Source of the DNA: Pelomyxa schiedti
Lineage: Eukaryota > Evosea > Pelobiontida > Pelomyxidae
DNA length: 55,355 bases
Assembly: GCA_020536535.1 (NCBI GenBank)
Contig: JAHLWZ010000512.1
Span: 2,855 to 58,209 of the forward strand
Reading direction: 5' to 3'
The position numbers and the translations under genes were made by a program. Below, in pieces: positions 1 to 12,500 of the stretch. Position 1 is the stretch's first letter. Each line of letters begins with the position of its first letter. The notes below the pieces were generated by a model that was not told the DNA's origin, ran no database searches, and was given only the letters and a program-made list of their open reading frames with translations.

Positions 1-282
1 CTTGACTGTCTTGGAGTCCAGTTCAATTGTTTTGATCTTGAAGTCCACACCAATTGTGCTGATGTAGCTCTCAGTGTATGTGTCATCTGCAAATCGCAGC
101 AAAAGGCAACCTTTGATGAGTCGTAAATTCATTTTGAATGCTTGTGCTAAGAAAGGGATACTTTTGCCAACTCCAGAGTCACCGATCAGCAACAATTTGA
201 ACAAGTAGTCACTGATCAAATGTTAGGGGATTTAGCAGCACTGTCAAACAGAAACACACTATTCAGGGGTCATGCTCGTCAT
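1..282 (-). CDS. Rab1/Ypt1-type small GTPase, N-terminal part (runs off the window edge)
   Basis: Three exons on the minus strand, 282-260, 211-162 and 110-1, joined by GT-AG introns of 48 and 51 bp, give an open frame starting [18 protein letters not shown]. It continues with the P-loop [17 protein letters not shown], the effector segment STIGVDFKI, and stops at the window edge before WDTAGQ. This is the signature of Rab1/Ypt1, the GTPase of ER-to-Golgi transport and early autophagy. The intron that splits the P-loop serine codon is at the same place as in the neighbouring Rab-like gene at 539-1666, which suggests that the two are related by tandem duplication. The start ATG at 282 is the only in-frame ATG before the conserved core apart from Met4. 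The C-terminal half and prenylation motif lie outside the window. Confidence 0.92.
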
Positions 283-538
283 GTTGTTGTGTCTGTCTTT
301 ATTTCCTGTGAACCGTTGTTGTTGGGCTTTGTTTTTTATTTTTTTTATTTGTTTTGAAGAAAAAATTCTGGTCTTTTTTTCTTTCAAATGGGGGTAGATA
401 TTCGTCGATTTCCCCCCAAACGCGGCGTATGAATGGGGTTAATGCTGGGAATTGACAAGACAGTGGTCGTTTGGGGTGTTACGGTTAATTTATTGTGACA
501 ATGGTTGCAACTTGAAGGGTTGCGAGAACACCCTGGGT

Positions 539-1666
539 TTACCGGGACTCTCCAAGAATTTTCGTTACCAGTTGCAAAAAAGCATCCTGAACGTTGGCCC
601 CGGTCATTGCGGAACACTCTCTGTTGTGGATGAGTTGTGATATTGATAACGCGAAGACACATGAAAGGGATGCCTAATTCGTCGGCTAGCTGCCTCCCAG
701 TCGCAGTCGGCACTTGCCGATTGGCTTCATCATCACACTGTTTTTTTGAATGTGGTGAGAATTACATTAGTAAGTAAATTTATTAGTGAGTAAATTTAAT
801 TCTATTTTTGGGAATGTGGTGGAGAATTACGGGGGTAAATAAATGTAATAAATTTTATTCTATGTACGGCACCATGTTGCCAACTAAGATTTTGTAAGCT
901 CCTGGCGAGTGCTCTTCGAGCCTTCTGCACCAGTCTTTGATATAATCAAATGTGTATGTCTTTCTGATGTCACTTGATGAGGGACAAAAGGTTGGAATTA
1001 AAAATAAGAAAAAATGTCATACTAGACCAGTAGTGCTCCATGTTTGCACCTAAAATCTAGTATTTTGAGGAACTGTACAATTGAAGATTGTCTTACAGCA
1101 ACTGGGAACCCACACGCGTCTGATTGGGAAGATAGGTGAAAGAGAAGAAAATGGGGAATAGTAAATACGCTGGATTAAAGCAGCCGTCCCACTATTTGGT
1201 AATTTAGTGAAATAAATAGACGACTTCAAACTACAATTTGAATTGCCACAGGTTTATCTCCAGCTCGTATTGGGTGAGTTACAAAGTCGACCCCCGTATT
1301 CTCGACATAAATACTTGAGAACGTATTGCTCTGAGAGTAAAATGAATGCATAAACCAAGATCAGCAAGGAACCCTACTACGAGACGGTTTTTCAAGGCCG
1401 CTGTATATGTTGAGCACAACGATAAGTAAAAAAAAAAAGAGGTGGAAATACTTTTGCCAGTGCGCATCTCTCCTAGCATGACAACTCTAAGTACAATTGC
1501 ACCGCTGTCCAAGTTGGAGTTAAAACGAGAGAGAGGAACAAATCCACACTGTTAATTTGTGTATTAGTTAAGCCAAAAAAAAAAACCTGGCATCAGGGAG
1601 GAGTGGCAACGGGCTCGGGCTTGTGGGAGGAGGGGACACCGGTGTCTCCGATTGGCTGCCGCCCAT
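539..1666 (-). CDS. Divergent Rab-like GTPase with altered nucleotide-binding motifs
   Basis: Ten exons can be joined without a frame break: 1666-1640 (tentative), 1548-1452, 1400-1381, 1330-1235, 1191-1169, 1119-1097, 1056-1023, 972-873, 737-661 and 620-539. They encode about 192 residues. The Rab fold is clear: P-loop GEMRTGKT, then NTGVDF, HGALLVYDI, DYIKDWCRRLEEHSPG and IECSAMTGANVQDAF. The usual WDTAGQE is WDGCFNP, the switch I TIGVDF is NTGVDF, NKxD is NMCD, and SAK is SAM. The frame ends at GESR with TAA and no prenylatable cysteine. If the start at 1666 is right, the protein begins MGGSQS, which would fit N-myristoylation. An upstream in-frame ATG at 1801 is an alternative start. Nearly all introns are 38-50 bp; the first would be 91 bp. 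It is probably a pseudo-GTPase or a protein with altered nucleotide use. Confidence 0.8.
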
Positions 1667-1870
1667 TGATCGATGCCCAAACGAGAAAACAATCAGCAGA
1701 TGAGTTTTGGTCACTGGAATCAGAGAGAGTCTACTGCGAAATACACCAGTCCGTCGGACAACCAAGTCTGATGGGAGAGTCTCTGAAACACACCTCATCA
1801 ATTATCGTCTTCTTGTCTGTTGCTGTGTGAGCTTTTCACCTAAAAGTCGATTGATAGAACAAACAGGGAG

Positions 1871-4800
1871 ATGAGCTCCTCTGAGGACGATCAACAACAA
1901 CCACCATCGACGACTACAGTCACACCTCGTCACCCTTCGTCGTCGTCGTCTTCGTCTTCGTCACACCACTCCTCCTCGTCGTCCTCGCAGACGCGGCCCA
2001 GGTCCCACTCCAAGACGACGACGCCGCGGGGGACCAGCGCCACCCCGCACCACCGCAAGAGATCCCCCTCGCCCCACCGCGTCGGCGGGGGCTCGCACTC
2101 GGCCCGCGGCGAGCACAGCCACGCCGACGAGAGGTCGCCGTCGCCGCCCCCGGGCCCCCACAGGGCCTCCACCCCACGCCTCCTCCTCTCCGCCGAAGGG
2201 GGAGGGGGAGGGGGAGGGGGAGGAGGAGGCGCGGCTGAAGCGGCCGACAGGTCGCCGTCGCCGCCCCTGTCGGGGTCTGGGTCGCACCGCACGCCGCGGC
2301 TGGAGCGCTCCCCGACACCCCCGATATCGAGCGACGGGCTCCCCGCTGTCTCGCCTCGGGCGCACGGGCACTGCAGGCACAGGCACACGGTGAGGGTGGG
2401 GGACCCCCTCACGGAGGAAGGAGGGGGAGGCGGAGGGGGTGGGGGTGCTGTTGTTTTCACTGGGCTGCCGGAGCAGTCGCCGACGCCGCCGCCCGAGGGC
2501 GTGGGCGTGGGCGTGGGCGTGGGCGTGGGCGTGGGCGTGGGCGTGGGGGGGGATGTCAACGTGCCTGGGAAGCTGCCGGCCACGACCAAGCCGCGGTCTT
2601 TCTCGCTGCCTGCGAATAACTTGCCGAGCTTGAACTTTGGGGGTGGAGCTTCTGGGCCTGCTGATGGGATCACATCTGCTGGTGGAATTCCCTTGACTTC
2701 TCCTAGGAGCGGAGTCCCGCTCACTTCGCCACGAAGCCTGGGAGACGGGTCCTTGATTTCTCCAAGTAATCCATCAATCAATCAATTGCACTCAAACTTC
2801 CGTCCGACCTCTGCCCTCTTTTAGTTTATAGTTTAACCTTTATACACCAGGAAGGCTCATGGAACGCTCTACAACCTCACCCGATCTTCGTGCCCGAATT
2901 GCCTACAAGCGAGTTCAAGTGATGTCAGGCTTGAGTGTTACTTCGTACTCCACCCAGCCTCTTCCTAATGCTGACCCCAACACCGATGCACAAACTACCA
3001 ACGCAAATGAAACAAGTCCAGTCGTTCCGCACTTGCTTCCCCCAGGGAAGCATATCCCTGCGCACCCCAATCTAACACTCAACCTCTCATTTTTGCGCTC
3101 ACCAACTCCTCCTTGTGTGCCAGCTGTAAATTCTCCTTCATTGCACAAAAGTGATTCTTCCTCTCCAATCATCGCAATACCGGATCACCCGCCAACCCAC
3201 TTGGTTAATAGAGGCAGATCTCTGAGTGAACCAATTCTCCCTTCCTGGGAATTTTCGATTTTGCTTGCAGGTAAAATTTCTACAAATTTAATTTAATTCC
3301 TTCTTTCTTCCAACAAACCAAGACCGTGAGGAACAGAAAGCAGTTTCACATCATCACTCCGCCCCTACAGTTCACGTAGATCAGACACCAGAAGTTGTCA
3401 GTCTAGAGTATGCTATCATCACATTTTTCACAGTTTATGAAACACCTGCAGTCACACACGGTGTGTGATAAAAAAGATTGGGGTTTCTGAATTGCCTAAA
3501 GTCATTTTCGATGGCTCATTCCGTAAGTGGGGTCTTTCTGTTAGCAGCCCACAGGGCCCTTTAACATATGCTTGAAGGAGGCCATGATGTAGAAATTTTA
3601 GTGTTGACTCATATGTTTTACATGGACTCTTCAAATTTGATTGAGCTCTTGCTCGCGAGGTACATACTCACCCATCATTTTGCTCTAAACATCTCATCAG
3701 CTACCAAACTAACGAATCTGACGAAGTACACCAAAAGTACGAAAAATTCACAAAAAAATAGCTCATGTTCGTAGGGTGTTGAGTATCCTTGAGAGATGGG
3801 CAAAATATCTCCCCTCACAAGGGGTATTGTGTGACCCGATTTCGGATAAAATATTCCATTTTGTAAATGGCTCTCTGAAACTCAATCCTAAGCACAAGAC
3901 AACTGGTGATAGTATCCTGCATACTCTAAAAGAATCTCTTGTAAATCATTGTGTATGTCAGTTCTTATTACTTTACCAAGGAATAAATCGTCCTTCTCTT
4001 CAGAAATTAACTCTATCCTCGCCCACGCAAACTCTTATGAAAGTACGTCTTCCACTGTAGTTTTTTGCCTTTCATTTGATCTGAGAAAGATGGATGACAC
4101 TATTTTGTTCTCAATTATTGAAGAAGGTATTTGGTGGCCAAGTCACCTTCTCAAAACACGGAAAAAGTCTCTTGTCACCCCCCTTCTCAAGAAAAAATGT
4201 TTTCCAGGTATAGCATCAAGTAAAAGTGTCGAAATAATAAACATGGTACACCAGGTGATGAGATGATCGCCTACACACTCGAAAAGTGCCCATGGCTCAC
4301 AAAAGAACAAATATTGGAGATAGGGACCACTCTAATTTCGCAGCATAAAATGATGTGTCTGTCGAAGGAGCAAGTATTTAGAGAAGATAACAGATTTTAT
4401 GGATTCATACAAAAAGTTTGAACGCTGTTAGTCTTTCATACTTCTAATAAAAAAAATATTCTTCCAGGCACCCATGAAATTTCCTAAGCCAATTGTCCCA
4501 TCATCTAAAGTATCCAACCCATATTTTTTAACTAATAAATATAACCGCAAACCAAGACTATAACGTTCTTTGACCTTTCTCCTTTGGTATGCCAACCTTT
4601 TACGGGATAATTTTGAAACACCAAATAGGAAGTCGCAAGGCAGCTCACAATCATGGAAGCTGATATATTTCTTCACATTTCATTTGATGAGCTCACAACA
4701 CAGGTTGTCTCCAAAAAAAAAGTAAACATTGCATTAAGAAATGAAGTAGGGCTGGAACAAAAGCAACCCCAAGGAAAGAGAACGACTCTCGCCAACTATT

Positions 4801-5604
4801 GTAAAATCTATTGCTCACTTCAACTGGGTTAGTAGTTTGGCCTGTTTCGCTATGGATTAACAGCCAAACAATCCAGATAACCTATTGGGTTGCCAGTGAA
4901 GTAGTTCTCACACCCAATTTACGACAAAGGATTTGTGTTCTTCACAGAATTATTCAAATTGCACAGGTCAATGAGCTTGTGCTCTTTTCATTTTCTAAGT
5001 CTCTTGCAGGCCTGCATGAGTGTGAGCAATTTTAATTCTGCGATCGCGATTTGCATTGGTTTGCAGCTATTTGCTGTTACCCGGCTCAAGAAAACTTGGC
5101 AGGTTTTTACATCTCCTTTTTTCATCAGGACTCATAAAGAAAAAGGGGATAACACAACAAGAATCGCAATTCGTTGTTGATACAGCAAATGATGTATTAT
5201 TACACAACCTTAAAAACTATAGAGTTAAGCTATCTCAATCACAACTCCCGACAATACCTTATCTTGGTGCGTAAACAATTACAAGTACTTTCAATATCTA
5301 ATCTTGAACTATCTCCCTTCCGCAGGGATGTGGTTGAAAGGTACAATGCAACAACTACTTTGATTCTATATCTCACGTTTCAAAACCGCAAGACCTAACC
5401 GTTGAAAGCTTTACAAAGCAAGACTTTCTGGAAGCGGGTGTAATAAACTGGAAAAAGATGACAACTTTGGCAGCTGTATATGCACATGTATACCACTTCC
5501 AGTCACGCAGGCACCCATTCCGTGCAATACCAAGTATTATATCGTACCTGAAAAACGCTGTAGCAATATCAAACACCGACGTAAGCAAAACTTTTTCGTT
5601 TTAA
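1871..5604 (+). CDS. Ras guanine-nucleotide exchange factor (RasGEF_N plus CDC25-type catalytic domain)
   Basis: Exon 1 (1871-2765) is a long disordered Ser/Pro/Gly segment with RSPSP-like repeats, polyglycine and a Val-Gly run. Exon 2 (2851-3270) and exon 3 (from 3323) continue it in phase. A RasGEF_N-like region follows around 3400-3970, with the pieces LVLTHMFYMDSSNLIELLLA and VLSILERWAKYLP. The catalytic domain is recognisable from about 4640 to the stop at 5602-5604. Diagnostic segments are FNWVASEVVL, the helix NFNSAIAICIGLQ, VTRLKKTW, TIPYLG, and PFRAIPSIISYLKN near the end. RasGEFs load GTP onto Ras or Rap at membranes. Introns of 37-60 bp interrupt the catalytic domain, for example one of 37 bp directly after LKKTWQ. 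Exon details between 3970 and 4640 are not fully resolved. Confidence 0.82.
2497..2545 (+). repeat. GGGCGT hexanucleotide tandem repeat inside the RasGEF exon
   Basis: About eight copies of GGGCGT are read in frame as alternating Gly-Val. It lies in the disordered N-terminus of the RasGEF, next to separate GGGGGA and GGA runs (about 2200-2230 and 2420-2445) that encode polyglycine. Such repeats are likely to vary in length between strains. Confidence 0.85.
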
Positions 5605-6078
5605 AAAACCAAAACACTGACCAAAACAAACAGACTCTTATAGACAAATCTATTTTGTGTGAAAGCAATAATGCACATTAATATCTTGGTACGGCAAAAT
5701 GTATAAAATCCTCACTCAACCTTCTTATCCTGGTGTCGAACCCAATTACTTATTTCTTCCGTCCCTCTACAACCACGATGAGACTGGGGTGCAACACCGT
5801 GATTCAGATTTTTATCTTCGTTGAGCCTTCTAGATTCCTCGCTATTTTTAAAAATCGATCGGCAAACGGAAAAAGAAGAAAAAAGAAATAAAACACCGAC
5901 AGGTGCCGCGTCAAAGGGTTGGTCCCAAACGACACACGCTTAAAATAAAAACAAAATAATAACGGACTCATCCCCCCACAAAAAGGCGTTAGCGTTTTAC
6001 AACTTTCAAAAATTTTAACTGCTAAAACACAACCCACTCAGGTTACCAAATCACATCAACACAGCAATACAAGGCAAA
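5605..6078. other. Intergenic region between RasGEF and P5CR genes
   Basis: It holds the 3' flank of the RasGEF gene and the 5' flank of the P5CR gene. I see no supported coding segment, RNA gene or repeat here. The open frame on the minus strand at 5804-6037 has no recognisable content. Confidence 0.5.
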
Positions 6079-7373
6079 ATGGTCAGAATTGGGTTTATTG
6101 GTCTCGGTAAAATGGGGTCAGCCCTCATCACAGCCCTCATTGAGAAGGGCATGACCAAGCCTCACGAGGTGACCGGCGCCGATAAGGTACAAGAGTAATT
6201 CTCATTTCGTCGTTCTGTGCTAATTAACTAGTGCTTATTATGTAATACAAGTTATAAGTTCAAATGACATATGCCAAATAATAACACTCTTTATGGAGAA
6301 CTTACAAACGAGTTTAGATCGATGCTGCACTTGAATTGGCTGCCAGAACGCTTAAGATAAACGTCACAAAGGACGTTGCTGCTGCTGTTGCTGCTAGTGA
6401 GGTCATTTTCCTCTCTGTCAAGCCACAGGATGTTGATGTCACTGTCAGGTAATCTTTAATTTTTACCTTCCAAATAAACACTAACTCAATCAACAATGTA
6501 GGGCGTTTGAGCACGCTTGGACATCTAAGAAGATTCTCATTTCCATCTGTGCAGGTGTTCAATTGTGCACCCTAGAGGCGCTCCTTGGTCCTAAGTCCAA
6601 GGTTAACCGGACTCCAAATTAGTACCGTACTAAAAAGAGACTAGGTTGTGCGTGTGATGCCCAACGCTGCGGCTATGGCTGGAGCTATGGCTGCTGGCTT
6701 TGCCCCAAATAGCAACATCACTCCAGTTGATGCCGCATTTGTCGGTAAAATCCTCAATTGTGCTGGATTGGCCAAGCAAGTAAGCACATCAAGTAGTTCT
6801 GAAACCGCTTAACTTCTTCCAAAGGTCACGGAGGACCTTCTCAATTCCGTGACTGGCCTCAGTGGTTCTGGACCTGCCTATGTTGCCTACCTCATCAGGT
6901 CCGCGCCACCAACTCTGATACTTTTTATCTTATTCCTTTCCGCAGAGAGTTCGCCAAGGCCGGTGAGAAGGTCGGACTTGAGCCCGATATTGCCTACAAA
7001 CTTGCTCTTCACACTTTCTATGGTACACCCCTTAGTTTTACTTCCGCTACTAGGCATCAATAACAACTCTTTTTTTCTCCCCCTGTGCAGGCTCCAGCAA
7101 AATGCTTGCGGATAAGAAGATAACACCAGATCAGCTGATCACCATTGTAACAAGCCCCAAGGGCACAACATGGGCCGGCCGCCAAGTTCTCGAGGTAATG
7201 AACCCCCTCCCAAAGAACATTAAACAAACAAACACCAATATGGTCTGACACACTCACAGCACAGCGATGTTTCTGATGTACTCCTCCGCACTGTCATTGC
7301 GGGCACTGAGAGGTCAAAGGAGCTAGGTGCTGCCGCCGCCGCTGCGACAAGGAAGCTCAAGGCAAAGCTGTAA
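6079..7373 (+). CDS. Pyrroline-5-carboxylate reductase
   Basis: Eight exons splice cleanly: 6079-6186, 6318-6448, 6502-6601, 6645-6779, 6825-6898, 6946-7022, 7091-7194 and 7260-7373. The enzyme reduces pyrroline-5-carboxylate to proline with NAD(P)H, the last step of proline synthesis. The N-terminus has the Rossmann dinucleotide motif GFIGLGKMGSAL. VIFLSVKPQDV and VVRVMPNAAAM follow. The family signature appears as VTGLSGSGPAYV, and a C-terminal segment SPKGTTWAGRQVLE matches the usual GGTTIAG-LE region. Length (about 270 residues) is normal for the family. No targeting peptide is visible before the Rossmann motif, so it is probably cytosolic. The first intron is 131 bp; most of the others are 40-70 bp. 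Confidence 0.95.
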
Positions 7374-7934
7374 CCACACACCCATTACATAGGCTCGAAG
7401 AAACAAACAACATACTCCAGTGATTTTTGAGTCTTTTTTTCTTTTATGGAGACTGATCTGTGGCAGTCAAAAAAAAATCGACAATCTTTGGTGCTGAGGT
7501 TCATCTGTGGGTCAGTGGGCTCCGGTCCCAATTACGACTCTTGTTGTGGGAGCGAGGGTCGATACTGGGAATGGAGTGCCCTCTACCCAAGTTTGTCACT
7601 ACTTGGAATCAGATGCTCGAGAGCAGAAGATTTTTCCCACAAGCTAAAATCCCTCGCCTTACTTGTGGGATTCCTTTGTCGGACCCCAGTCACCACAACC
7701 ACGAAAGTCCCTTGTGCGATGCGGAAACCAGGCTGCGTAGAGGTGCCATCAGAAGTTGACGGGGCGACGGACACGATAGTGCCAGCCGAGTTTGGGGGTC
7801 GCTGCAAGGACATATTCGACAACTCGCTCCCTCACCTGGTCGTTGGGGTGCAGCAGACGCGGCGGGGGGGCTTCCCGTGTGGGCCGTACAACGGCGAGGG
7901 CGAGGGAGGGAAGGAGAGGGAAGAAGGCACGGGA
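7374..7934. other. Flank between P5CR and the membrane-protein gene
   Basis: A frame continuous with the next gene is open from an ATG at 7446, so the membrane protein could start there instead of at 7935. The extension has no recognisable domain, signal peptide or conserved motif, and overlapping open frames exist on the other strand. I treat it as probable 5' flank or leader. Confidence 0.4.
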
Positions 7935-9419
7935 ATGGCTTCGGCATGCGGGGGAGATCCACCAGCCAATGTGAGCGTCACGGTGACTGGGACGGATTTG
8001 GCTGGCGTGCTGTGGCAAAAGTACCGCGAGGCCCCCGCCACTGTGCGCGCCATTATGGGATCCGTGGGGGGCGTGTACTCGCTGGTGCCGCCACACCCGC
8101 CCCGCCAAACACATCGCCGTTATTGCGACGGCGACAACAATAATGGGAACAACGGGAGTTCGGCTGGAACCACGACGACAACTTCAAAGAGAAGGCATGG
8201 TAGCAAATGCAATGAAGAAGAAGAAGATACAGTAATTGTTGTGGAGCGGCCAGAACCTTCCGGGAGTGGACCATGCGATGGTGAGGCTGCTGGCGGCGAT
8301 GGCTGTGTGGTTCCGGGCACAACTGGAATAACACGGGAGGGCTTTGCTCTTGTGTGCTACTTGCTGGCTTCTGAAAAACCGAACGTCAAATTCGGAGCAC
8401 CTGAGAAGTGCACAGTACGACAGTTCGTAGGCAGGCAAGCTTGTTCTACATATGTTTCTTTTTTTCGATGGGCTTACTTCTACGCAGTGGGTTTGCAATG
8501 GCATCAAGACTATCCGAAATTACATGCGGACTCGATACGCATATAAATCGACTTATGATTGCGAACATTATCCTCGGGGTGAAGCAATCTCCTTGTATCC
8601 CACAAAACTTACTAATGTCGAGGTAATCTCTGTTATCCCGTTTGCCGGACTAGCATCGATTTTAACTGCTGTGGTTGCTTGTTTCATTCACAAACTGAAC
8701 CTCCGTTATCCTTTCATTGTACACAATCACTTTATTGAAAGTATTGCTTTCCTTTCTTCCTGATGCACTAATTTCCACAAAACAAAATTTAGGAATGGTT
8801 CCAGTCTTAGCGTTTTCTGCAGTTCCCTTTTCACTGGCGGGATTCTGTTGTAATTTGTTTTTTGAACTAACAAAATTCTGTGGGGAGGCTCCTCTTTGGT
8901 GCTGGACCGCTTTATACCCTTCCTGGACCATCCTACAGCTCCTGTATCTATGCACTTCAGTGTACTTACTCTCTTCCATGAAGAGTACAGTTGAGGCGCT
9001 GTATAAACATAAAGGGGAAGCCGTGATATCAATTCCACCAGTATGAATAAATACACAGCGAAACTTAAATTCTAATTTTGACTGATTAGGTATCCGGCAC
9101 ACGCCGAGTGCACCGAATCTTCTACAAGCAATTACTTTGTACATGTTCCGCCGAGTTTATTTGCCTTATATTCTTCGCCGGGATTCTTTTCATCAAATTC
9201 TATTGGATTCCAGATGAGAAGTCACTGCCGGCCGGCTTGGCTCTTTTTTCGCTCTCTGTTCCCCTTGGAACTGCCGTGATAGGCTCATTTTCTTCAATGC
9301 TTCTAAGTGGGCAACAAACACTCTCAGTGAAGTCATCATGCGTCGCTGGTATACTTTCATCACTGGTTATTGAGACCCTATCCATCTACTTTGCTGTTAC
9401 TTTTTGTTTATCTCCATAA
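7935..9419 (+). CDS. Uncharacterised multi-pass membrane protein
   Basis: Not recognised. The first about 165 residues are soluble and include a Thr/Asn-rich and an acidic stretch. They are followed by a cysteine-containing region (WVCNGIKTIRNYM, STYDCEHYPRG) entered after an intron that ends at 8487. At least five hydrophobic segments follow: around 8625-8685, 8795-8860, 8925-8980, 9145-9200 and 9225-9415. The introns near 8717-8792 and 9044-9090 join in phase, the latter between IPP and VSG. The stop is the TAA at 9417-9419. No signal peptide is visible at the proposed start. A role in transport, channel function or signalling cannot be told apart from sequence. The start could be at 7446. 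Confidence 0.55.
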
Positions 9420-9524
9420 ACAAATGACGCCTCAATTACTGTTTGTTTTCTCAGTGAAACTGAGAACTTTCGTTGTTCTTCTAATTTTGATTTCTGTTTG
9501 TTTGTGGACCAAATTTTTCACGTG

Positions 9525-12500
9525 ATGGCGGCCGCGAAACGGCTGGAGCGATACCTGAGACTTCAAAATGGACCAATCTGGGATCTACATCGTATCCATT
9601 CCCCATAATCGAGTGCTCTTGTTGGCCGTGTTGCGTTCATTTTATTTTTTTTTCCTTCCCTTCGTGACAGTGATGGATCGGTGGCTGTAGATTGTGGGAT
9701 ACATCCCGAGGAAGCGAAAGTTTTGGCCAGGCACATTAAATCAAGTTCGACAGTTTCACGGCTTTGTCTTCGTCGTATTTTCCTATTGCTCCTACTTGTT
9801 AGATAAAATCAAGGAACTTGTTAATGTGATGCAGACAATGACTTGGGGTATGAAGGATTTGAGATTATTATGGATGCCTTGGCTGTAAATAAATCGTTGT
9901 ATCATTTGGATTTGTCCTGTGTGTGACACAAAAAAAAATAGCCTAAAGTAACCCCAAGTAGATACTTTTCTTGGGAATAGGGAATTGAGTTTGATTTTTC
10001 AAAAATTGAGAAGCACTTCCCTGGGCTCCCTTGATTTAAGCAGTACTTAACTCCTCTTAGAGGAGCATTAACTAAGCAAACTTACTAGATAATTTGATTG
10101 ATGACAAGGGAGTTGGTTCAATTTGTGAAACACTTACAACAAATCCAACACTGTTTCATCTCGACTTGACATGTGAGCCTCTTCTGCTTCTTTTTGTCAT
10201 TTAATTTCTCCAGGTAACATAATTACACTTTCTGGAGCAAGGCAGCTAGCAGACGCCCTCAAATCAAATACGGTGCTTGTTGACTTGAAACTTAGAAGTA
10301 ATTTCCTTCAAAGACTCCATGGGCCCAACAATTCAACTTACTGGTAGATAATAACATTGGAGTTGAAGGGGAACAACTCATTGAAAACGCCATTCATCAT
10401 AACCAGGCAGTATACAACAAAGTTCTGTCGCATTATTTTATCCGCAATGAATGCCAAGGGGAGTGTAGAATGTACTTTGCCAGTGCTGTTTGGGATTGTG
10501 TGCTGGAGCCAGGTGCCCAGAGTCACTTCCCTTGTGTGATTGATGCTCTACAGCGGCACTCTCTTCATTGGCATTTCAGTTGCATTGATGAATTAGTCTA
10601 TTCCGGGCTCCCATCACCTACAGTGCCTCCTCAAGCACCAAGTCTTAGTACCACAGTGAATACCGGGAAACTTCTTCTCAGAACTGACAGTGGAAATGCC
10701 AGTGGAGCCTTCTTGAAGTCTACAAGTATGATTATGCGCCGCAAAACTCCTGAAACTTTACGGACACCATCCCCTACTCCTCCATCCTCTCCACGGCCAC
10801 GTACCCCCGCAATGCACTCGCCTTGGCCTCCACCCCTATTTGACACACCCTCTACAATACAGCACCTGCTGACAAACGCGTCTCAGACAGCGGCTATTAT
10901 ACTCCTTCAGTGCGTTGGAGTTTTATATGTTCGTTCAATGCAGCCGTGGGAAGCCAATGATTTAGTACTCTCAATAATGAACAGTTCCGCTGCTCCTACT
11001 GAGAGTGGTATCAGGGGACCGTTAGATGCTCTTGTACTTATCAAGTTATTACTCCGTGAATGGGTGCGTGCTAGTAATTGGGTTGTTCTCAAAACAGTGC
11101 TGCAAGCTCTCTCCCAGGTTATTACCCACTTGGATCTCTCATACCTCCATTTATCTGATACCTACATACCCTCCGATGTGTGGGAAGCACTGGTGTGTAC
11201 AAGTGCACTTCAAATCTTGGATCTGAAGGGGAATGAGTTCACCACACTACCTCCCTCACTTCAAACCATCTCAAATGTGGAATTTGCTGACAATCCTCTT
11301 GTCATTTTCAAGCCGAACTTTGGTGTTCCGGTTGAAGCCGCTTCCGCACAGCATTCTGCAAGCAATAAAGAAGCGCCGACTGAACGCAAGTTGGACTGGC
11401 CAACTTTGAGAGAATACCTTCGGCAAGGTTGGTCTGCTGGTGTGAATCTGGTACAGTGGTTAAGAAGGAGGGTTGTAGTTGTTGGAGATACCGGAGTTGG
11501 GAAGACAACTCTTCTGAAGTGCTTGAAGAAGAAAAAGGTGTGTTCCATCTTATTTTTTGGTGCCTCATTTGACATATTCTCAGACCAAAGTCAAAGTGGA
11601 CAAAAAGGTTAAAAAAGAAAAAACTCCAAAATCCCCTGGGAGCACCCTATTCTTGGATGCTTCCAGCAAATCTTTCAAAATGCGGAAAAAAACTAAGCTG
11701 AAATGGGACTCGTGGATTCTAAGTGTGGCTTTTTTCTTCTTATTCAAGTCTTCACCTTCCCCCAGAAGGAGATGAAACGAATGCGACATCACTCCAGTTC
11801 TTCCTGGGGTCCCGCTGTGCTTTATGGTTAGTTGTTTGGGATGCCGGACTCGTATGGCAGCAACGCTCCAAGATATCTGCAGTTACTCTTGATGCAATGA
11901 CCACACCAAAACAATCAGCCCCTGTGAATATGGCGGATATTCCCGCTGTACAGAGAGTTGTTTATTGGGTCAAGCAGATCGTTTCAACACGTAAGAGTAT
12001 CGATTCTTGTACAAGTGAAAAGACTATTACTGGCACTACCGTTTACTGTGACGGTGGTTGCTTATGCGATTCTAGTTCCTTTCTTGGTGGAAGAGGGGAG
12101 AGAATACTTCTTATTGGGACACACACAGATCAAATTTCCCCATCCGAAGCTAAAACTGTTCTGCAAGAAGTGATGGAAGAAGTGGCTTTCCATATTAACA
12201 TTTTATCCAAGGAATCTACTCAAAATAAGCCTACCCAGCAACAAATTTCGTCAGCAGCTTTGACGCACACCCCTCCTTCGATTGGAGAAGCAATCGCTTC
12301 AATGGCCACAACACCAAAACCCAAAACAAAAAACTCAGCCTCTCAGTACCTTTTTCCTCGTGCTTTCACTATCAGCTGCAAAACTGGTGAAGGCTTTTCA
12401 TACGGCCTCAGTGAGAGTCACCCTCAGTTGGAAAAGAAAGTTGTTAAAAGCATCGTTCACCTAATCGATGACCACTGCAGTATAGGAAGTATTACTGGTG

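Noticed and set aside
1930-2781. Long minus-strand frame rich in Pro and Arg opposite the RasGEF
   Set aside because: It is the antisense of GC-rich low-complexity coding repeats. The plus strand splices into a RasGEF.
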